Part shown: positions 1 through 9,058 of the stretch, one piece after another
Layout: the number at the start of each line of letters is the position of its first letter
Numbering within the stretch: position 1 is the first letter of the stretch
DNA from: Bryobacterales bacterium
GTDB taxonomy: Bacteria; Acidobacteriota; Terriglobia; Bryobacterales; Bryobacteraceae
Reading direction: 5' to 3'
Length of the DNA: 64,000 nucleotides
NCBI GenBank assembly: GCA_020851555.1
Contig: JADZCM010000012.1
Location: 50,120-114,119, forward strand
Notes under the pieces: model-generated
Told to the model about the DNA's origin: nothing
Seen by the model: only the letters and a program-made list of their open reading frames with translations
The model's database searches: none
Made by a program: the position numbers and the translations under genes

Positions 1-120
1 GCCCCAGTAGCTGCCGCTGGACTCGATGGGCAGGGCTTCAAGCAGTTTCCGTGCGGTCGGCGTGTCTCTCCACTCCGACTCGATGGTGACGTCTCCAATT
101 ACGAAGTTGACTGTGCTCAT
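1..120 (-). CDS. cyclophilin-like fold protein, N-terminal fragment
   Basis: The reverse strand reads from an ATG at 120 for 40 residues without a stop and runs off the window edge. It begins MSTVNFVIGDVTIESEW and contains DTPTARKLLEALP followed by a YWG. The D-T-P-T-A-x-x-L-L-E-A-L-P signature is typical of the small cyclophilin-like (TM1367/DUF369-type) family, usually about 120 residues, whose biochemical role is unsettled. Only the first third is visible. A TAGAGT box (131-136 on the reverse strand) lies 10 nt before the ATG, which would give an almost leaderless mRNA. Confidence 0.6.
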   Translation of the reverse strand, partial: MSTVNFVIGDVTIESEWRDTPTARKLLEALPIESSGSYWG

Positions 121-191
121 ATCCATACCTACTCTACTAAACCCCGTGCGGCGGGGCCGCCGCGGCCGCATGCGGGAGCGCGCCGATGGAC

Positions 192-197
192 TACAAT
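192..197 (+). promoter_or_regulatory. -10 box close to the start at 206
   Basis: TACAAT lies 8 nt before the ATG at 206, so transcription would begin within a few bases of the start codon. No convincing -35 element is seen at the usual distance. Confidence 0.35.
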
Positions 198-205
198 AGA
201 CGCGG

Positions 206-1708
206 ATGTCGTCCTCCGCGCCCGGGCTCGGGCGGCGCTCTCCGGCCGAAGCCCGCGCGGCGATTGAGCGCTTTCTCAACGCCAGCCGCCAACCCATCCT
301 GCTGGAGCCGGGCGAAGATCCGTTCAAACTCGAGGCCGGCTGCTATGAGCTGCACTGGAGCGGAGAGCGCCTCTCGGTGCAGGCCTGGGACCGGGATCGG
401 AACCTAGTGCGGCGTGTTCTCGGCCTGGGAGAAGAGCGGCCCGGGAAACTGGAACTCGTCATCGAGAAGTTCCCCAAACGCGAAGGCCGCATTCTGCTCC
501 TGGACGCTGCGCGGCCCTCGATGCGGAGCGCGCCCGCCAAAGGGCGGCGCCTCGCCTTCCGCGAACGGTTCCGCCGCCTGCTGGGGCGTTCGTTCCCCGG
601 CTGGAAAGTCGCGGAACTCAGCACTGAACTGGACCTGGAGCACAGTCTGTCCTCGCTGTATCCACGGGCCCTGTTGCGGCGGGGCATGAGCGGGCGAGCG
701 GCGATCGCCTCGCCCCCCGAAGGGCCGCCTGCCGATGGCGTGCTCAGCTTTGGCCTGGTCTGGCTGGATCACCTGAGACGGCGCGAGCCCCGCCTGACGA
801 TCGAGGGCCTCACCGTGTTCCTGCCGGAAGGCCGCGAGCAGTCCACCTGCCTCCGCCTGCGCTGGCTCGACCCCGCGGCGGCGCGCGTCGAGGCCTTCGT
901 CTATTCGACGGAAGATCACGCCGCCAGAGCGGATCTGGCCGACTACGGCAACCTCGACACGCGGCTGGAGCCTTTCCGGGACCCGGCGCGGTCCTTGACC
1001 TCGCGTGTTCATGGTTGGGTGGAACGGCTCAGCCGGCTGCCGGGCGTGGAACCGGTTCCCCTTCCGGGCGGCGCCGCCAGTCTGCGGGTGCGTGGGATGG
1101 AGTTTGCCCTGGCGCAGGCCGGCACGCTCCGGTTCGGTCTGCATGGGAGAGCCATTGCCGGGGAGTCAAACCTGGCCGAGATAGAGGCGCTGGCGCGGCA
1201 ACTGGCGCGGTGGCGCTCCGCGGACCCGCCGGACCGCGAAAACCCGCTGTACCGCGCGCAGCCCGAGCGCTGGCTGGAGAGCGCGGTCCGGGCGGACCTG
1301 GAGGAGATCGATGCCGCCCTGGCTTCCGGGCCCGTTTACGGCCAGGTCCCGGCCTTCGCCGGCGGAGAGCGCGGAGTGCTCGACCTGGTGGCGGTCGAAC
1401 GCACAGGCAGGCTGGTGGTGCTGGAACTCAAGGCATCGGAGGACATTCACCTCCCGCTCCAGGCGCTTGACTACTGGATGCGCGTCCAGTGGCACCTGGA
1501 ACGGGACGAATTCCGGACGCGAGGCTACTTCCCGGGAACCGAGCTTCGCCGCGAGCTTCCCCGGCTGTTGCTCGTCGCGCCCTCGCTCGACTTCCACCCC
1601 GCCACGGACGTGATCGTGCGCTGCCTCTCCCCGCGGATACCTGTCGAGCGGATCGGCCTCGGAGTAGAATGGCGTAGAAAAGCGAAGGTCGTTTTCAGAA
1701 AGCGCTGA
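206..1708 (+). CDS. uncharacterised 500-aa protein with C-terminal PD-(D/E)XK nuclease-like domain
   Basis: A 500-residue cytoplasmic protein with no signal peptide or membrane segment. The last 150 residues carry a PD-(D/E)XK-type core: a strand ending in GVLDLV (Asp393), then LVVLELKAS (Glu407, Lys409), then LQALDYW (Gln419), the order D...ExK...Q seen in restriction-like nucleases. The first 350 residues match nothing I recognise. The start at 206 is chosen because a TACAAT box at 192-197 lies 8 nt upstream. The SDR gene follows after 5 nt, so the two are probably cotranscribed. Nuclease activity is inferred from the motif only; a DNA-binding or repair role is equally possible. Confidence 0.6.
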   Translation: MSSSAPGLGRRSPAEARAAIERFLNASRQPILLEPGEDPFKLEAGCYELHWSGERLSVQAWDRDRNLVRRVLGLGEERPGKLELVIEKFPKREGRILLLDAARPSMRSAPAKGRRLAFRERFRRLLGRSFPGWKVAELSTELDLEHSLSSLYPRALLRRGMSGRAAIASPPEGPPADGVLSFGLVWLDHLRRREPRLTIEGLTVFLPEGREQSTCLRLRWLDPAAARVEAFVYSTEDHAARADLADYGNLDTRLEPFRDPARSLTSRVHGWVERLSRLPGVEPVPLPGGAASLRVRGMEFALAQAGTLRFGLHGRAIAGESNLAEIEALARQLARWRSADPPDRENPLYRAQPERWLESAVRADLEEIDAALASGPVYGQVPAFAGGERGVLDLVAVERTGRLVVLELKASEDIHLPLQALDYWMRVQWHLERDEFRTRGYFPGTELRRELPRLLLVAPSLDFHPATDVIVRCLSPRIPVERIGLGVEWRRKAKVVFRKR

Positions 1709-1713
1709 GGGAC

Positions 1714-2445
1714 ATGCCGGCAGCGATCGTAACGGGGGCGAGCCGCGGCATCGGGCGCGATATCGCCCGGGAGTTGTCGAAAACACATTCCGTGGTGGCA
1801 ACCTACCGGGAACGCCGGGACGCCGCCGAATCCCTGCGCGCCGAAACCGGCGCCGAGGTCTTTCAGTACGACGTCAGCGCGGCCCGGGACCGCGCGGCGT
1901 TGCTGGAGTTCGCGCGGGAGCGTTTCGGACGCCTGGACCTGCTGGTCAACTGCGCGGGCATGGCGCCGCGCGAGAGGCGGGACATTCTCGAGGCGACCGA
2001 GGAGAGCTTCGACGAGGTGCTCGCCACCAACCTCAAGGGCCCCTACTTTCTCACCCAGCAGGCGGCGCGATGGATGGCGGAGGCGGGCCAAGGGAGGATC
2101 GTGTTCATCACGTCCATTTCCTCCTACGCGGCGTCGGTCAACCGCGGCGAGTATTGCGTATCCAAGGCGGGGCTCAGCATGGCCGTCTCGCTCTTCGCCT
2201 CGCGCCTTGCGGCTTTGGGCATCCAGGTGTTTGAGATACGGCCCGGGGTGATCCGCACCGACATGATCAGGGCGGTGGAGAAGTCCTACGAGGAGCGCAT
2301 CGCCAGGGGCCTGCTGCCTCAGGGCCGGATGGGCGAACCCCGGGACGTTGCCCGGGCCGTGCGCGCCATCGCCGACGGGTTGCTGGACTACTCTACGGGC
2401 CAGGTGCTGAACGTCGACGGCGGCTTCCACCTGCGCGGCTTGTGA
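1714..2445 (+). CDS. short-chain dehydrogenase/reductase, FabG-like
   Basis: A classical 243-residue SDR. TGASRGIG at residues 7-14 is the dinucleotide-binding loop, NCAG at 79-82 the structural motif, and Asn106, Ser134, Tyr147 and Lys151 form the catalytic tetrad. The C-terminal GQVLNVDGGF is typical of 3-oxoacyl-ACP reductase-like members. It should catalyse NAD(P)-dependent oxidation or reduction of a hydroxyl/keto group; the substrate cannot be read from sequence. It begins 5 nt after the preceding gene. It is not next to acyl-carrier-protein genes, so a housekeeping FabG role is not supported. Confidence 0.85.
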   Translation: MPAAIVTGASRGIGRDIARELSKTHSVVATYRERRDAAESLRAETGAEVFQYDVSAARDRAALLEFARERFGRLDLLVNCAGMAPRERRDILEATEESFDEVLATNLKGPYFLTQQAARWMAEAGQGRIVFITSISSYAASVNRGEYCVSKAGLSMAVSLFASRLAALGIQVFEIRPGVIRTDMIRAVEKSYEERIARGLLPQGRMGEPRDVARAVRAIADGLLDYSTGQVLNVDGGFHLRGL

Positions 2446-2469
2446 GCGTGGCGCGCTCCACAGTAAGAT
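2440..2469 (+). promoter_or_regulatory. promoter for the MFS/oxidoreductase pair
   Basis: TTGTGA (2440-2445) and TAAGAT (2464-2469) are separated by 18 nt. The predicted start of transcription near 2476 leaves a leader of about 12 nt before the ATG at 2488, with no Shine-Dalgarno sequence. Confidence 0.45.
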
Positions 2470-2487
2470 GACTCACGGACTACTGTC

Positions 2488-3720
2488 ATGAAGCGGACCT
2501 TCTACGGCTGGTGGATAGCTCTGGCAGCTTTCTGCACTTTCGGGATCTCGGTTGGGATCCCTTACTACAACCTCCCGTTCTTCTACGACTACTTTGAGAA
2601 GACGTTCGGGTGGAGCCGCGCCGACATCACCCTGGGATTTCCTCTGGCCGCGCTGCTCACGCTGTGGGTCGGACCGGTTCTGGTGCACCGCTTCAGCCCC
2701 CGGAAACTGATCCTGGCCGGCACCACCCTGACCTTCCTGGCGTTTCTGGGATTCGGGCGCATGGGCGGCGCGCTCTGGATCTACTTTTTCTTCTGGTTCC
2801 TGTACACGGTCGGGTACATCTTCTCCGGGCCGATTCCTCACCAGGTGCTGGTTTCGCAGTGGTTCCGCCGGATGCGCGGGCGCGCCATGGCCGTGGCGTA
2901 CGTCGGCGTAGGGGTGGGCGGGTCGCTGGGCTCGTACATCGTCAAGCCGCTGGCGGAGGGCCTGGGGTTCCAGGCGGCGTTGCAGATCCTCGGGCTGCTG
3001 CTCTTCCTCACCTGGCCGCTGGCGATCTGGGTGATGAAGGATCGCCCGGCCGAGATGGGACTGCACCCGGACGGCGCGGCGGAGAGCGCCCCGGAGACGG
3101 CCCGGAAGCCGCGGGAGTTCGGCGACCTGCTCCGGCGGCCCGCTTTCTGGCTGCTGACCATCGGCAGCTTCTGTTCCATCGGCGCCATCGGCGCCGTCAA
3201 CCAGCACATGAAGCTGGTGTTCCTCGACCAGGGATTCACCGATCAGGCCCAGCTCAACTCGGCGTGGCGCATCGCGAGCATGCTGACCTTGTGGTCCAGC
3301 ATCGCGGGACGGCTCGTGATGGGGTGGCTGGCGGACCGCTTCCCCAAGAAGTACGTGATGACGTCCACCTACCTTCTGGTGGCGGTCACCATCCCCCTGC
3401 TGCTGATGGTGCGGCCCGAGCAGACCTACTTCCTCTACGTCTTCGCCGTTCTGTTCGGTTTCGGAATGGGCGCCGACTACATGCTGATTCCGCTGATGGC
3501 GGCCGAGCAGTTTGGTGTCAATACGCTGGCGCGCGCCATGGCGATCATCCTGCCGACCGACACGATCGGGCAGACCTGGTTCCCCTACGCGGTGGCCAGG
3601 CTGCGTCTTTACTTCGGCGATTACGGCCATGCCCTGACGGCGGTGTTCCTTCTGGCGTTTCTGGGCACGCTGGCCATCGCCCTGCTGCCCAAGCACGGAC
3701 CGCGCGATGAGGCACTTTAG
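2488..3720 (+). CDS. MFS transporter
   Basis: A 410-residue major facilitator protein with about 12 hydrophobic helices in two halves. It starts FYGWWIALAAF, the N-terminal signature common in MFS members related to monocarboxylate and oxalate/formate carriers. The cytoplasmic loop between helices 2 and 3 is HRFSPRKL and the equivalent loop in the second half is LADRFPKKY. It should move a small organic solute, perhaps a carboxylate, across the inner membrane; the substrate is not determinable. Its last 14 nt overlap the next gene, so carrier and oxidoreductase are probably translationally coupled and may act on one compound. Confidence 0.8.
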   Translation: MKRTFYGWWIALAAFCTFGISVGIPYYNLPFFYDYFEKTFGWSRADITLGFPLAALLTLWVGPVLVHRFSPRKLILAGTTLTFLAFLGFGRMGGALWIYFFFWFLYTVGYIFSGPIPHQVLVSQWFRRMRGRAMAVAYVGVGVGGSLGSYIVKPLAEGLGFQAALQILGLLLFLTWPLAIWVMKDRPAEMGLHPDGAAESAPETARKPREFGDLLRRPAFWLLTIGSFCSIGAIGAVNQHMKLVFLDQGFTDQAQLNSAWRIASMLTLWSSIAGRLVMGWLADRFPKKYVMTSTYLLVAVTIPLLLMVRPEQTYFLYVFAVLFGFGMGADYMLIPLMAAEQFGVNTLARAMAIILPTDTIGQTWFPYAVARLRLYFGDYGHALTAVFLLAFLGTLAIALLPKHGPRDEAL

Positions 3721-5128
3721 GTTCAAGTACCTAGAAGAGATCGAGGAGTGCGCGCGCCTGGTGGGGGCGGCGCATGTGCGCTTTGAGCACGACCGGCAGA
3801 AGGTCAGAACCTTGCTTGCTCGAAAGGTGCGCGTCGGGAACTTCACGCTCGGCAACTCCATCGCCATTCACCCCATGGAGGGGTGCGACGGCACGCCGGA
3901 GGGGCGCCCGGACGACCTGACGTGGCGGCGCTACCGCCGCTTTGCCTCGGGCGGAGCGAAACTCCTCTGGTTTGAGGCGACGGCTGTGCGAGGCGACGGG
4001 CGGGCCAACCCGCGCCAGCTCTGGCTGCGGCCCCAGACCATGGCGGATTTCGCCAGGCTGCTGGAGGCCGTGCGGCGGGAGCACGCGCAGTGCGCCGGCT
4101 CATCCGATGACCTGCTGGAGGTCCTGCAACTGACGCACTCCGGCCGCTACAGCGCCGGCCGCCGTGTGATCGCCTGCCACAACCCGGCGGTTGACTGCAA
4201 AACGGGCGTGCCCGCCGACTATCCCGTCATCTCCGACGACGACCTGGAGCGGCTGGAGGATGACTTTGTCGAAGCCGCCCGGCTGGCGGCGGATGCCGGC
4301 TTCCGGGCGGTGGACATCAAAGCCACTCACGGCTACCTGGCAAGCGAATTGCTTGCGGCCAGGTCGAGGGAGGGGCGCTACGGAGGACCGCTCGAAAACC
4401 GGGCGCGCTTCCTGCAAAACGTGGTAGGGAAGATCCGGTCCGTGGTGGGGGACCGTCTCATGCTCTGCGTAAGGCTCGGCTGCTTCGACGGCGTTCCCTA
4501 TACGGCGGAGCCTACAACCGGCGTGGGCGTGCCCGTGGAGCACCCGGTTCCCTATTCCGATTCCTTCGGCGTCGACCGGAACAATCCCGCCCGCGAAGAC
4601 CTGACGGAAGTGAAGCAGGTCATCGGCTGGCTCGCAGGGTGGGGGGTCCAGCTTCTGAACGTGTCGCTGGGAGTGCCCTACCTCAACCCCCACATCGGGC
4701 GGCCGTTTGAGAAACCCGACGAGGGCAATTACGAACAGCCCGAGCATCCCCTGCTCGGCGTGGACCGCCACTTCCGGATCGCGGGCGAGTTGCAGCGGGC
4801 GTTTCCCGCCTTGCCCATGGCCGGCACCGGCTATAGCTGGCTCCAGAAGTTCATGATCAACGCCGCGGCGCACAATCTGGAGAGCGGCGGCATTCGCGTG
4901 TTCGGAGCCGGGCGCGGCGCGCTCCCCTACCCGGATTTCGCGCTCGACGCGCTCACCAAAGGCGAGCTGGACGAACGGCGCGTGTGCAAGACGCTGACCT
5001 ACTGCTCCTATCTGATGCGGCGCCGGAACCATCCTTTGGGCCAGTTCCCCACCGGCTGCGTGCCTTTCGACAAGCGTGTCTACGGCCCCATCCTGAAGCA
5101 GGCCCGGGAGTCGGAGCGGCGCCACTGA
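3707..5128 (+). CDS. NADH:flavin oxidoreductase, old yellow enzyme-like
   Basis: A 473-residue FMN-dependent TIM-barrel protein of the OYE/2,4-dienoyl-CoA reductase type. Recognisable parts are the N-terminal VGNFTLGNSIAIHPMEGCDG where FMN is bound, QLTHSGRYS, VDIKATHGYLASELL and YGGPLENRARF, which bind substrate and flavin in this family, and the later AGTGYSWLQ. No C-terminal Fe-S/NAD half is present, so it is the single-domain form. It likely reduces an activated C=C bond. The start at 3707 lies inside the end of the MFS gene. It is convergent with the ABC permease gene, whose stop is 10 nt away. Confidence 0.85.
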   Translation: MRHFRFKYLEEIEECARLVGAAHVRFEHDRQKVRTLLARKVRVGNFTLGNSIAIHPMEGCDGTPEGRPDDLTWRRYRRFASGGAKLLWFEATAVRGDGRANPRQLWLRPQTMADFARLLEAVRREHAQCAGSSDDLLEVLQLTHSGRYSAGRRVIACHNPAVDCKTGVPADYPVISDDDLERLEDDFVEAARLAADAGFRAVDIKATHGYLASELLAARSREGRYGGPLENRARFLQNVVGKIRSVVGDRLMLCVRLGCFDGVPYTAEPTTGVGVPVEHPVPYSDSFGVDRNNPAREDLTEVKQVIGWLAGWGVQLLNVSLGVPYLNPHIGRPFEKPDEGNYEQPEHPLLGVDRHFRIAGELQRAFPALPMAGTGYSWLQKFMINAAAHNLESGGIRVFGAGRGALPYPDFALDALTKGELDERRVCKTLTYCSYLMRRRNHPLGQFPTGCVPFDKRVYGPILKQARESERRH

Positions 5129-5137
5129 GCCGCGGAA

Positions 5138-6751
5138 CTAACCCATCTGGATGGGTCCCGCGCCGGTGGAGAGCGTCTCGGCCAGGCGTTCCTTCCTCTC
5201 CTCCGCCTTGCCGGCCGCGGCTTCGAGAAGGATCCGGTACAGGGCAGCGCCGGCGACGGCGGCCAGTCCCAGCGCGGTCCAGAACAGGGCTTCGCTCCGG
5301 AACACGTACCTGACTCCATAAGCTGCCAGGACCGGCATGGCCAGCACGGGGAGCAGCAGGAGCAGGAGAATCCGAACCGCCGGATCCGCACTCGCGCCGG
5401 CCGCCTTCTCGGGGTTCACCCGGCGGGGGTAGTAGACGGAGGCCAGGTTCCCCATCGCCATCATGTAGACGGCCAGCACCAGGGGCGCCGCGTAGGCTTC
5501 CGCGAGGCGGCCGAAGCTCAGGGGCATCCTCAGCAGGGCCCACACCGCAACCACGCCGGTGATCTCCAGCGCCACAAACAACGCCGCAGCGAGATTCTTG
5601 CCCGCCAGCACCGCGCGCAGGGAGAGAGGATGGAGGTAATAGAGCTGCGCCGCGGCCCGGTCGGCGCCGAAGACATTCCAGAAGAGAACATCGCTCAGCA
5701 GGAGCAGCGCGTAGCCGCACACCATCGTGAGCTGGTAGGGTGGCGCCGTTCCTCCCCGCCGGCTGGCCAGCAGCAGGGGCAGAAAGATGAGGATGCCGAA
5801 GCTGAAGCCCATCAGGAAGAGGAGCCGGAAGCGCGGGGTGCGGACGAGCGACCGCAGTTCCTTTTCGATCACTCCGGCCAGCGGGTCCGGCAGCAGCCGA
5901 GACGGCAACCGGTAGAACGCCTCCAGCCGCGAGACCCCGTTCCGGGCGGTCCGCTGCGTGCCGGCTTCAGCCGTTTCCACGCGTTCCGGGCGCAATCCGC
6001 GCCGGAACTGGCAGCGCCCGTAGACATACACCAGCGCCAGCCAGGCGGCCGCCGCCCACAAGTCGCCGGAGGACGCCGGTCCAAGGCTCGCCTCCGAGGC
6101 GAGCGACCACGGCCACCACCGTACCCACAAAAGCCCGGCCGCGGCTAGCAGCGGCGCCGGGGCGCCTACGGTCGTCAGCAATTGGGGCAAGGCCGCCGCC
6201 ACCACCAGGAGCAGCACGAGCGCCTCCCTCAAGCGGCGGCGGGCCAGCCATCCTTCAAGCTGATACTTCAATCCCGCACCCAGAAGCAGATTGAAAACCA
6301 CGAAGAGAGCCAGGGAGAGAGGAGCGGCTCCCGCGCGGAGGGACGGGTTCAGAGACAGCCCGGTGGCGAGACCGGCCATCGCCAGGAGCATCTCCACGCA
6401 GGTGGTCGTGCGCAGGCTCAGCTCCAGCGCGAACAACTGCCCCGGCGGAATCGGAAAGGCCAGGAGCCTTTTCAACTCCAGCGCAGCCCCCTGCGAGGCC
6501 AGCAGAACCGGTGTCAACTGCCAATACAGGGTCGCAAAGAACAGCACTTGAGGCAGGTAGGCTGCCAGCAGCCTGCCCGATTCCTCCCGGCTCGCGGCCA
6601 CGGCGGCGAGCACCGACGCCGCCAGCCAGCCCGCATACCAGGCGGCGATTACCACCGCCGCGAGGATGGAGCCCGGCCTCGCCCCGCGGCGCAGGCTGTG
6701 CAGAAGCGCCCGCTGTTGCGCCCACACCACGGCACGCACCTGCGGGGTCAT
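5138..6751 (-). CDS. ABC-2 type transporter permease
   Basis: A 537-residue integral membrane protein with roughly a dozen hydrophobic segments, spread on both sides of a soluble loop near residues 255-310. It begins 4 nt after the ATP-binding gene that precedes it on the reverse strand, so the two form an exporter. The cytoplasmic N-terminus resembles other large unclassified ABC-2 permeases. The exported substrate is unknown. The final codons lie within a perfect 7-bp inverted repeat (5141-5147 with 5150-5156), a weak terminator candidate shared with the convergent oxidoreductase gene. Confidence 0.75.
   Translation of the reverse strand: MTPQVRAVVWAQQRALLHSLRRGARPGSILAAVVIAAWYAGWLAASVLAAVAASREESGRLLAAYLPQVLFFATLYWQLTPVLLASQGAALELKRLLAFPIPPGQLFALELSLRTTTCVEMLLAMAGLATGLSLNPSLRAGAAPLSLALFVVFNLLLGAGLKYQLEGWLARRRLREALVLLLVVAAALPQLLTTVGAPAPLLAAAGLLWVRWWPWSLASEASLGPASSGDLWAAAAWLALVYVYGRCQFRRGLRPERVETAEAGTQRTARNGVSRLEAFYRLPSRLLPDPLAGVIEKELRSLVRTPRFRLLFLMGFSFGILIFLPLLLASRRGGTAPPYQLTMVCGYALLLLSDVLFWNVFGADRAAAQLYYLHPLSLRAVLAGKNLAAALFVALEITGVVAVWALLRMPLSFGRLAEAYAAPLVLAVYMMAMGNLASVYYPRRVNPEKAAGASADPAVRILLLLLLPVLAMPVLAAYGVRYVFRSEALFWTALGLAAVAGAALYRILLEAAAGKAEERKERLAETLSTGAGPIQMG
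5141..5156. repeat. perfect inverted repeat at convergent gene ends
   Basis: ACCCATC and GATGGGT (7 bp) around a 2-nt loop, covering the last codons of the ABC permease. With no T-run it is at best a weak terminator. Confidence 0.3.
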
Positions 6752-6755
6752 AAGG

Positions 6756-7514
6756 TTACAGCCACTCCAGCTTCTCCGGGACCCGCTCCGCCCCGACGAC
6801 CTTCACGAAGACATCTTCCAGAGATTCGGCCGTGTTCCGGAGTTCGGACATGCTCTTCTCCATCACCAGGCGGCCCCGGTGGATGATGCCCACCCTCTGG
6901 CACAGCCGCTCGACGACCTCCAGAACGTGGGAAGTAAGAAACACGGTCGCGCCCTGCCGCACCTGGTCGAGCAGGATGTCCTTCATCAATCTGGCGCCCA
7001 CCGCGTCCACGCCCTCGAACGGCTCGTCAAGCAGGAACAGCTCCGGCCTGTGAATCAGCGCCGCGGCCATCGACAGCCGCTTGCGCATCCCCTTGGAGTA
7101 GGCCGCGATGAGCTTGGAGGCCTCGTTTTCCAGCTCGAACAGGGCCAGGAGTTCGTGCGCGCGGTCCCGCGCCAGGGCGCGGCCAAGCCCATACATCCGC
7201 CCCACGAATTCCAGGAATTCGGGGCCGGTCAGCCGGTCGAAGAGCAGCGACTCGTCCGGAACCAGCCCGATCCGCCGCTTGATCTCCAGCGCCTCCCGCG
7301 GCATGGGGCGTCCCAGCAATTCCAGGCTGCCCGAGGTGGGCCGGACCAGGTCCATCATCATCCGGATGGTCGTGGTCTTGCCGGCGCCGTTCGGCCCCAG
7401 AAACCCGAAGAAGCATCCCCGGGCTACCTCCAGCGTCAGGCCGTCGACGGCTAGCCTGTCTCCGTAGGCTTTCCTCAACTCCATCAGGCGGATGGCAGGA
7501 CCGGAGCTTTGCAT
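6756..7514 (-). CDS. ABC transporter ATP-binding protein
   Basis: A 252-residue ATPase with Walker A GPNGAGKT at residues 40-47, a Q-loop region around VPDESLLFD, the signature YSKGMRKR in place of a textbook LSGGQ, Walker B LFLLDEP with the catalytic Glu, and a switch His in TSHVLE. This layout is typical of ABC-2 exporters of the drug, antibiotic or Nat type. It should energise the permease 4 nt downstream. A TAGGAT box (7526-7531, reverse strand) is 11 nt before the ATG at 7514, so its mRNA may have almost no leader. Confidence 0.9.
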   Translation of the reverse strand: MQSSGPAIRLMELRKAYGDRLAVDGLTLEVARGCFFGFLGPNGAGKTTTIRMMMDLVRPTSGSLELLGRPMPREALEIKRRIGLVPDESLLFDRLTGPEFLEFVGRMYGLGRALARDRAHELLALFELENEASKLIAAYSKGMRKRLSMAAALIHRPELFLLDEPFEGVDAVGARLMKDILLDQVRQGATVFLTSHVLEVVERLCQRVGIIHRGRLVMEKSMSELRNTAESLEDVFVKVVGAERVPEKLEWL

Positions 7515-7598
7515 TGCGTTCTCTCATCCTACGGGAAAACTCAGTCGAGACGCAGAGGCGGGCTTCTGCGGGAAGGCAATTTGGCCGATAGAGGAGTC

Positions 7599-8465
7599 AT
7601 GGCTTTTGCCGCCCAGAGCACACCCGCGGTCCGGGACAGGCTGTTGAAGGCAGCCGGCACAGCGCCCCCGCTCTCCCGCATCCTAGACCGGCTGCTCTCC
7701 AGCCTCTCCCGGGAGGATGTCCCGCTGGCGGAGGTCTCCGAACTGGTGGAGAAGGACACAGCGCTGGCCGGCAACCTGCTGCGCACGGTCAACTCGTCGC
7801 TCTACGGCATGTCCGGAACGGTCAATTCGGTCCGCCATGCGCTCGCCATCCTGGGTCTGGAGCGGGTCCGGAACATAGCTCTCACCATGAACCTGGTCCG
7901 GCTGTGGCGCAAAGACCCTGGAGTGCCCGGCTGGACCTCCGCGCGTTTCAATCTCCATTCGACGGCCACGGCCATTATGGCCGACCTGATCGTGCAGAAC
8001 CTGCCCACCGAATACCCGGAAGGCGCCTTCACCGCCGGGCTGTTTCATGACTTCGGCAAGCTGCTGGTGGCTTCGCTGCTGCCTCTGGAGTTCGGCGCGC
8101 TGAGAGCGCTGGTCGTAGTCGAAGGCGCGGATCAGGAGCTAAGCGAAATGGAACTTCTGGGCATCACGCACTCCGAGCTCTCGGCCGCGGTGCTGGAGGG
8201 GTGGAAGCTTCCCGCTCCGATCATCCAGGCCGTGCGCCGGCACCATTGGGAGGAGGAGGGCGCCGCCGGATTGCTCCCCCTGTCAGCCGCCGTGAGCCTC
8301 GCCGATTGCTGCGTGAACCGCATGGGCATCTCGGTCCTGGCCTCTCATCCAGAGACAGGACGGGACCCGGCGCAGGCCCTCACGGCTGCCGGCCTCCGCT
8401 CTGACCCTCGGGCGCTGCTGGACGAATTCAGCGCCGAATTTGAGATCGCAAAGCGATACTTCTGA
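7599..8465 (+). CDS. HDOD domain protein
   Basis: A protein of about 288 residues made almost entirely of an HDOD domain. The core contains LVEKDTALAGNLLRTVNSSLYG and the helix ILGLERVRNIALTM, typical of this family, plus GLFHDFGKLL, an HD-like motif. HDOD proteins are regulatory modules linked to signalling, motility or virulence control, with no agreed enzymatic activity. I take the ATG at 7599 because GAGGAG sits just before it; an in-frame ATG at 7509 would overlap the divergent ABC gene. No partner signalling domain is attached. Confidence 0.8.
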   Translation: MAFAAQSTPAVRDRLLKAAGTAPPLSRILDRLLSSLSREDVPLAEVSELVEKDTALAGNLLRTVNSSLYGMSGTVNSVRHALAILGLERVRNIALTMNLVRLWRKDPGVPGWTSARFNLHSTATAIMADLIVQNLPTEYPEGAFTAGLFHDFGKLLVASLLPLEFGALRALVVVEGADQELSEMELLGITHSELSAAVLEGWKLPAPIIQAVRRHHWEEEGAAGLLPLSAAVSLADCCVNRMGISVLASHPETGRDPAQALTAAGLRSDPRALLDEFSAEFEIAKRYF

Positions 8466-8575
8466 GTCCCCGCCCCTCCGGCCACGAGCCGCAGGCCGCC
8501 ATGGCGGCCGCCGTTGTCCGCCGCCCGGCTCTCGTGCGAAGCGCGGCGTCCGCGAACGGTGCTACGCTGCTCGGC

Positions 8576-9058
8576 ATGGGGCCAAACCCTGGCAACCGGC
8601 CGTCCAAGCCGCATCTGGTCATCGGCCTCGGCAACCCCAACATGGGCGACGAGGGCGTCGGCTGCCTGCTCGCTGAGAAACTCGCCGCCGATCCCAGGCT
8701 GCCGCAAGGCGTCGAAGTTGCCGACGGCGGCGCGGACCTGCTGGCCTGCGCGGGCCGGATGACCGGGCGGCAGAGGATCACGCTGATCGACGCCATCCTG
8801 GATCCCGGCAAGCCGGGCGCGCTGCACGTCTTTGACGGGGACTTCTCGGGGCTGGCGGTGGATCAGCCCGACGCCCACTCGCTATCCGCGGTCGCGGCGG
8901 TACGCTTGCTTCAGCTTACGGACCCCGAGTTGCGGCGCGCCCGTTTCAAGCTGGTTGCGGTGGCCATCGGTTCGGCCGGGCTTGGACCGGGCCTGTCGCC
9001 GGAGCTGGAGGCGCAGTTGCCCTCGCTTGTGGACCGGGTGCTTGCGGAGCTTGGCTGA
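8576..9058 (+). CDS. hydrogenase maturation protease-like peptidase (HyaD/HycI family)
   Basis: A peptidase of the family that trims the C-terminus of [NiFe]-hydrogenase large subunits. It has HLVIGLGNPNMGDEGVG, giving the G-x-G-N-x-x-M-x-D-E-G motif with a metal ligand Glu, then TLIDAILDPG (Asp ligand) and DAHSLSA (His ligand). From the ATG at 8576 it has 160 residues, a normal length; an in-frame ATG at 8501 would add 25 residues that look non-conserved. No hydrogenase structural or Hyp genes are present here, so its target is elsewhere or different. Confidence 0.8.
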   Translation: MGPNPGNRPSKPHLVIGLGNPNMGDEGVGCLLAEKLAADPRLPQGVEVADGGADLLACAGRMTGRQRITLIDAILDPGKPGALHVFDGDFSGLAVDQPDAHSLSAVAAVRLLQLTDPELRRARFKLVAVAIGSAGLGPGLSPELEAQLPSLVDRVLAELG

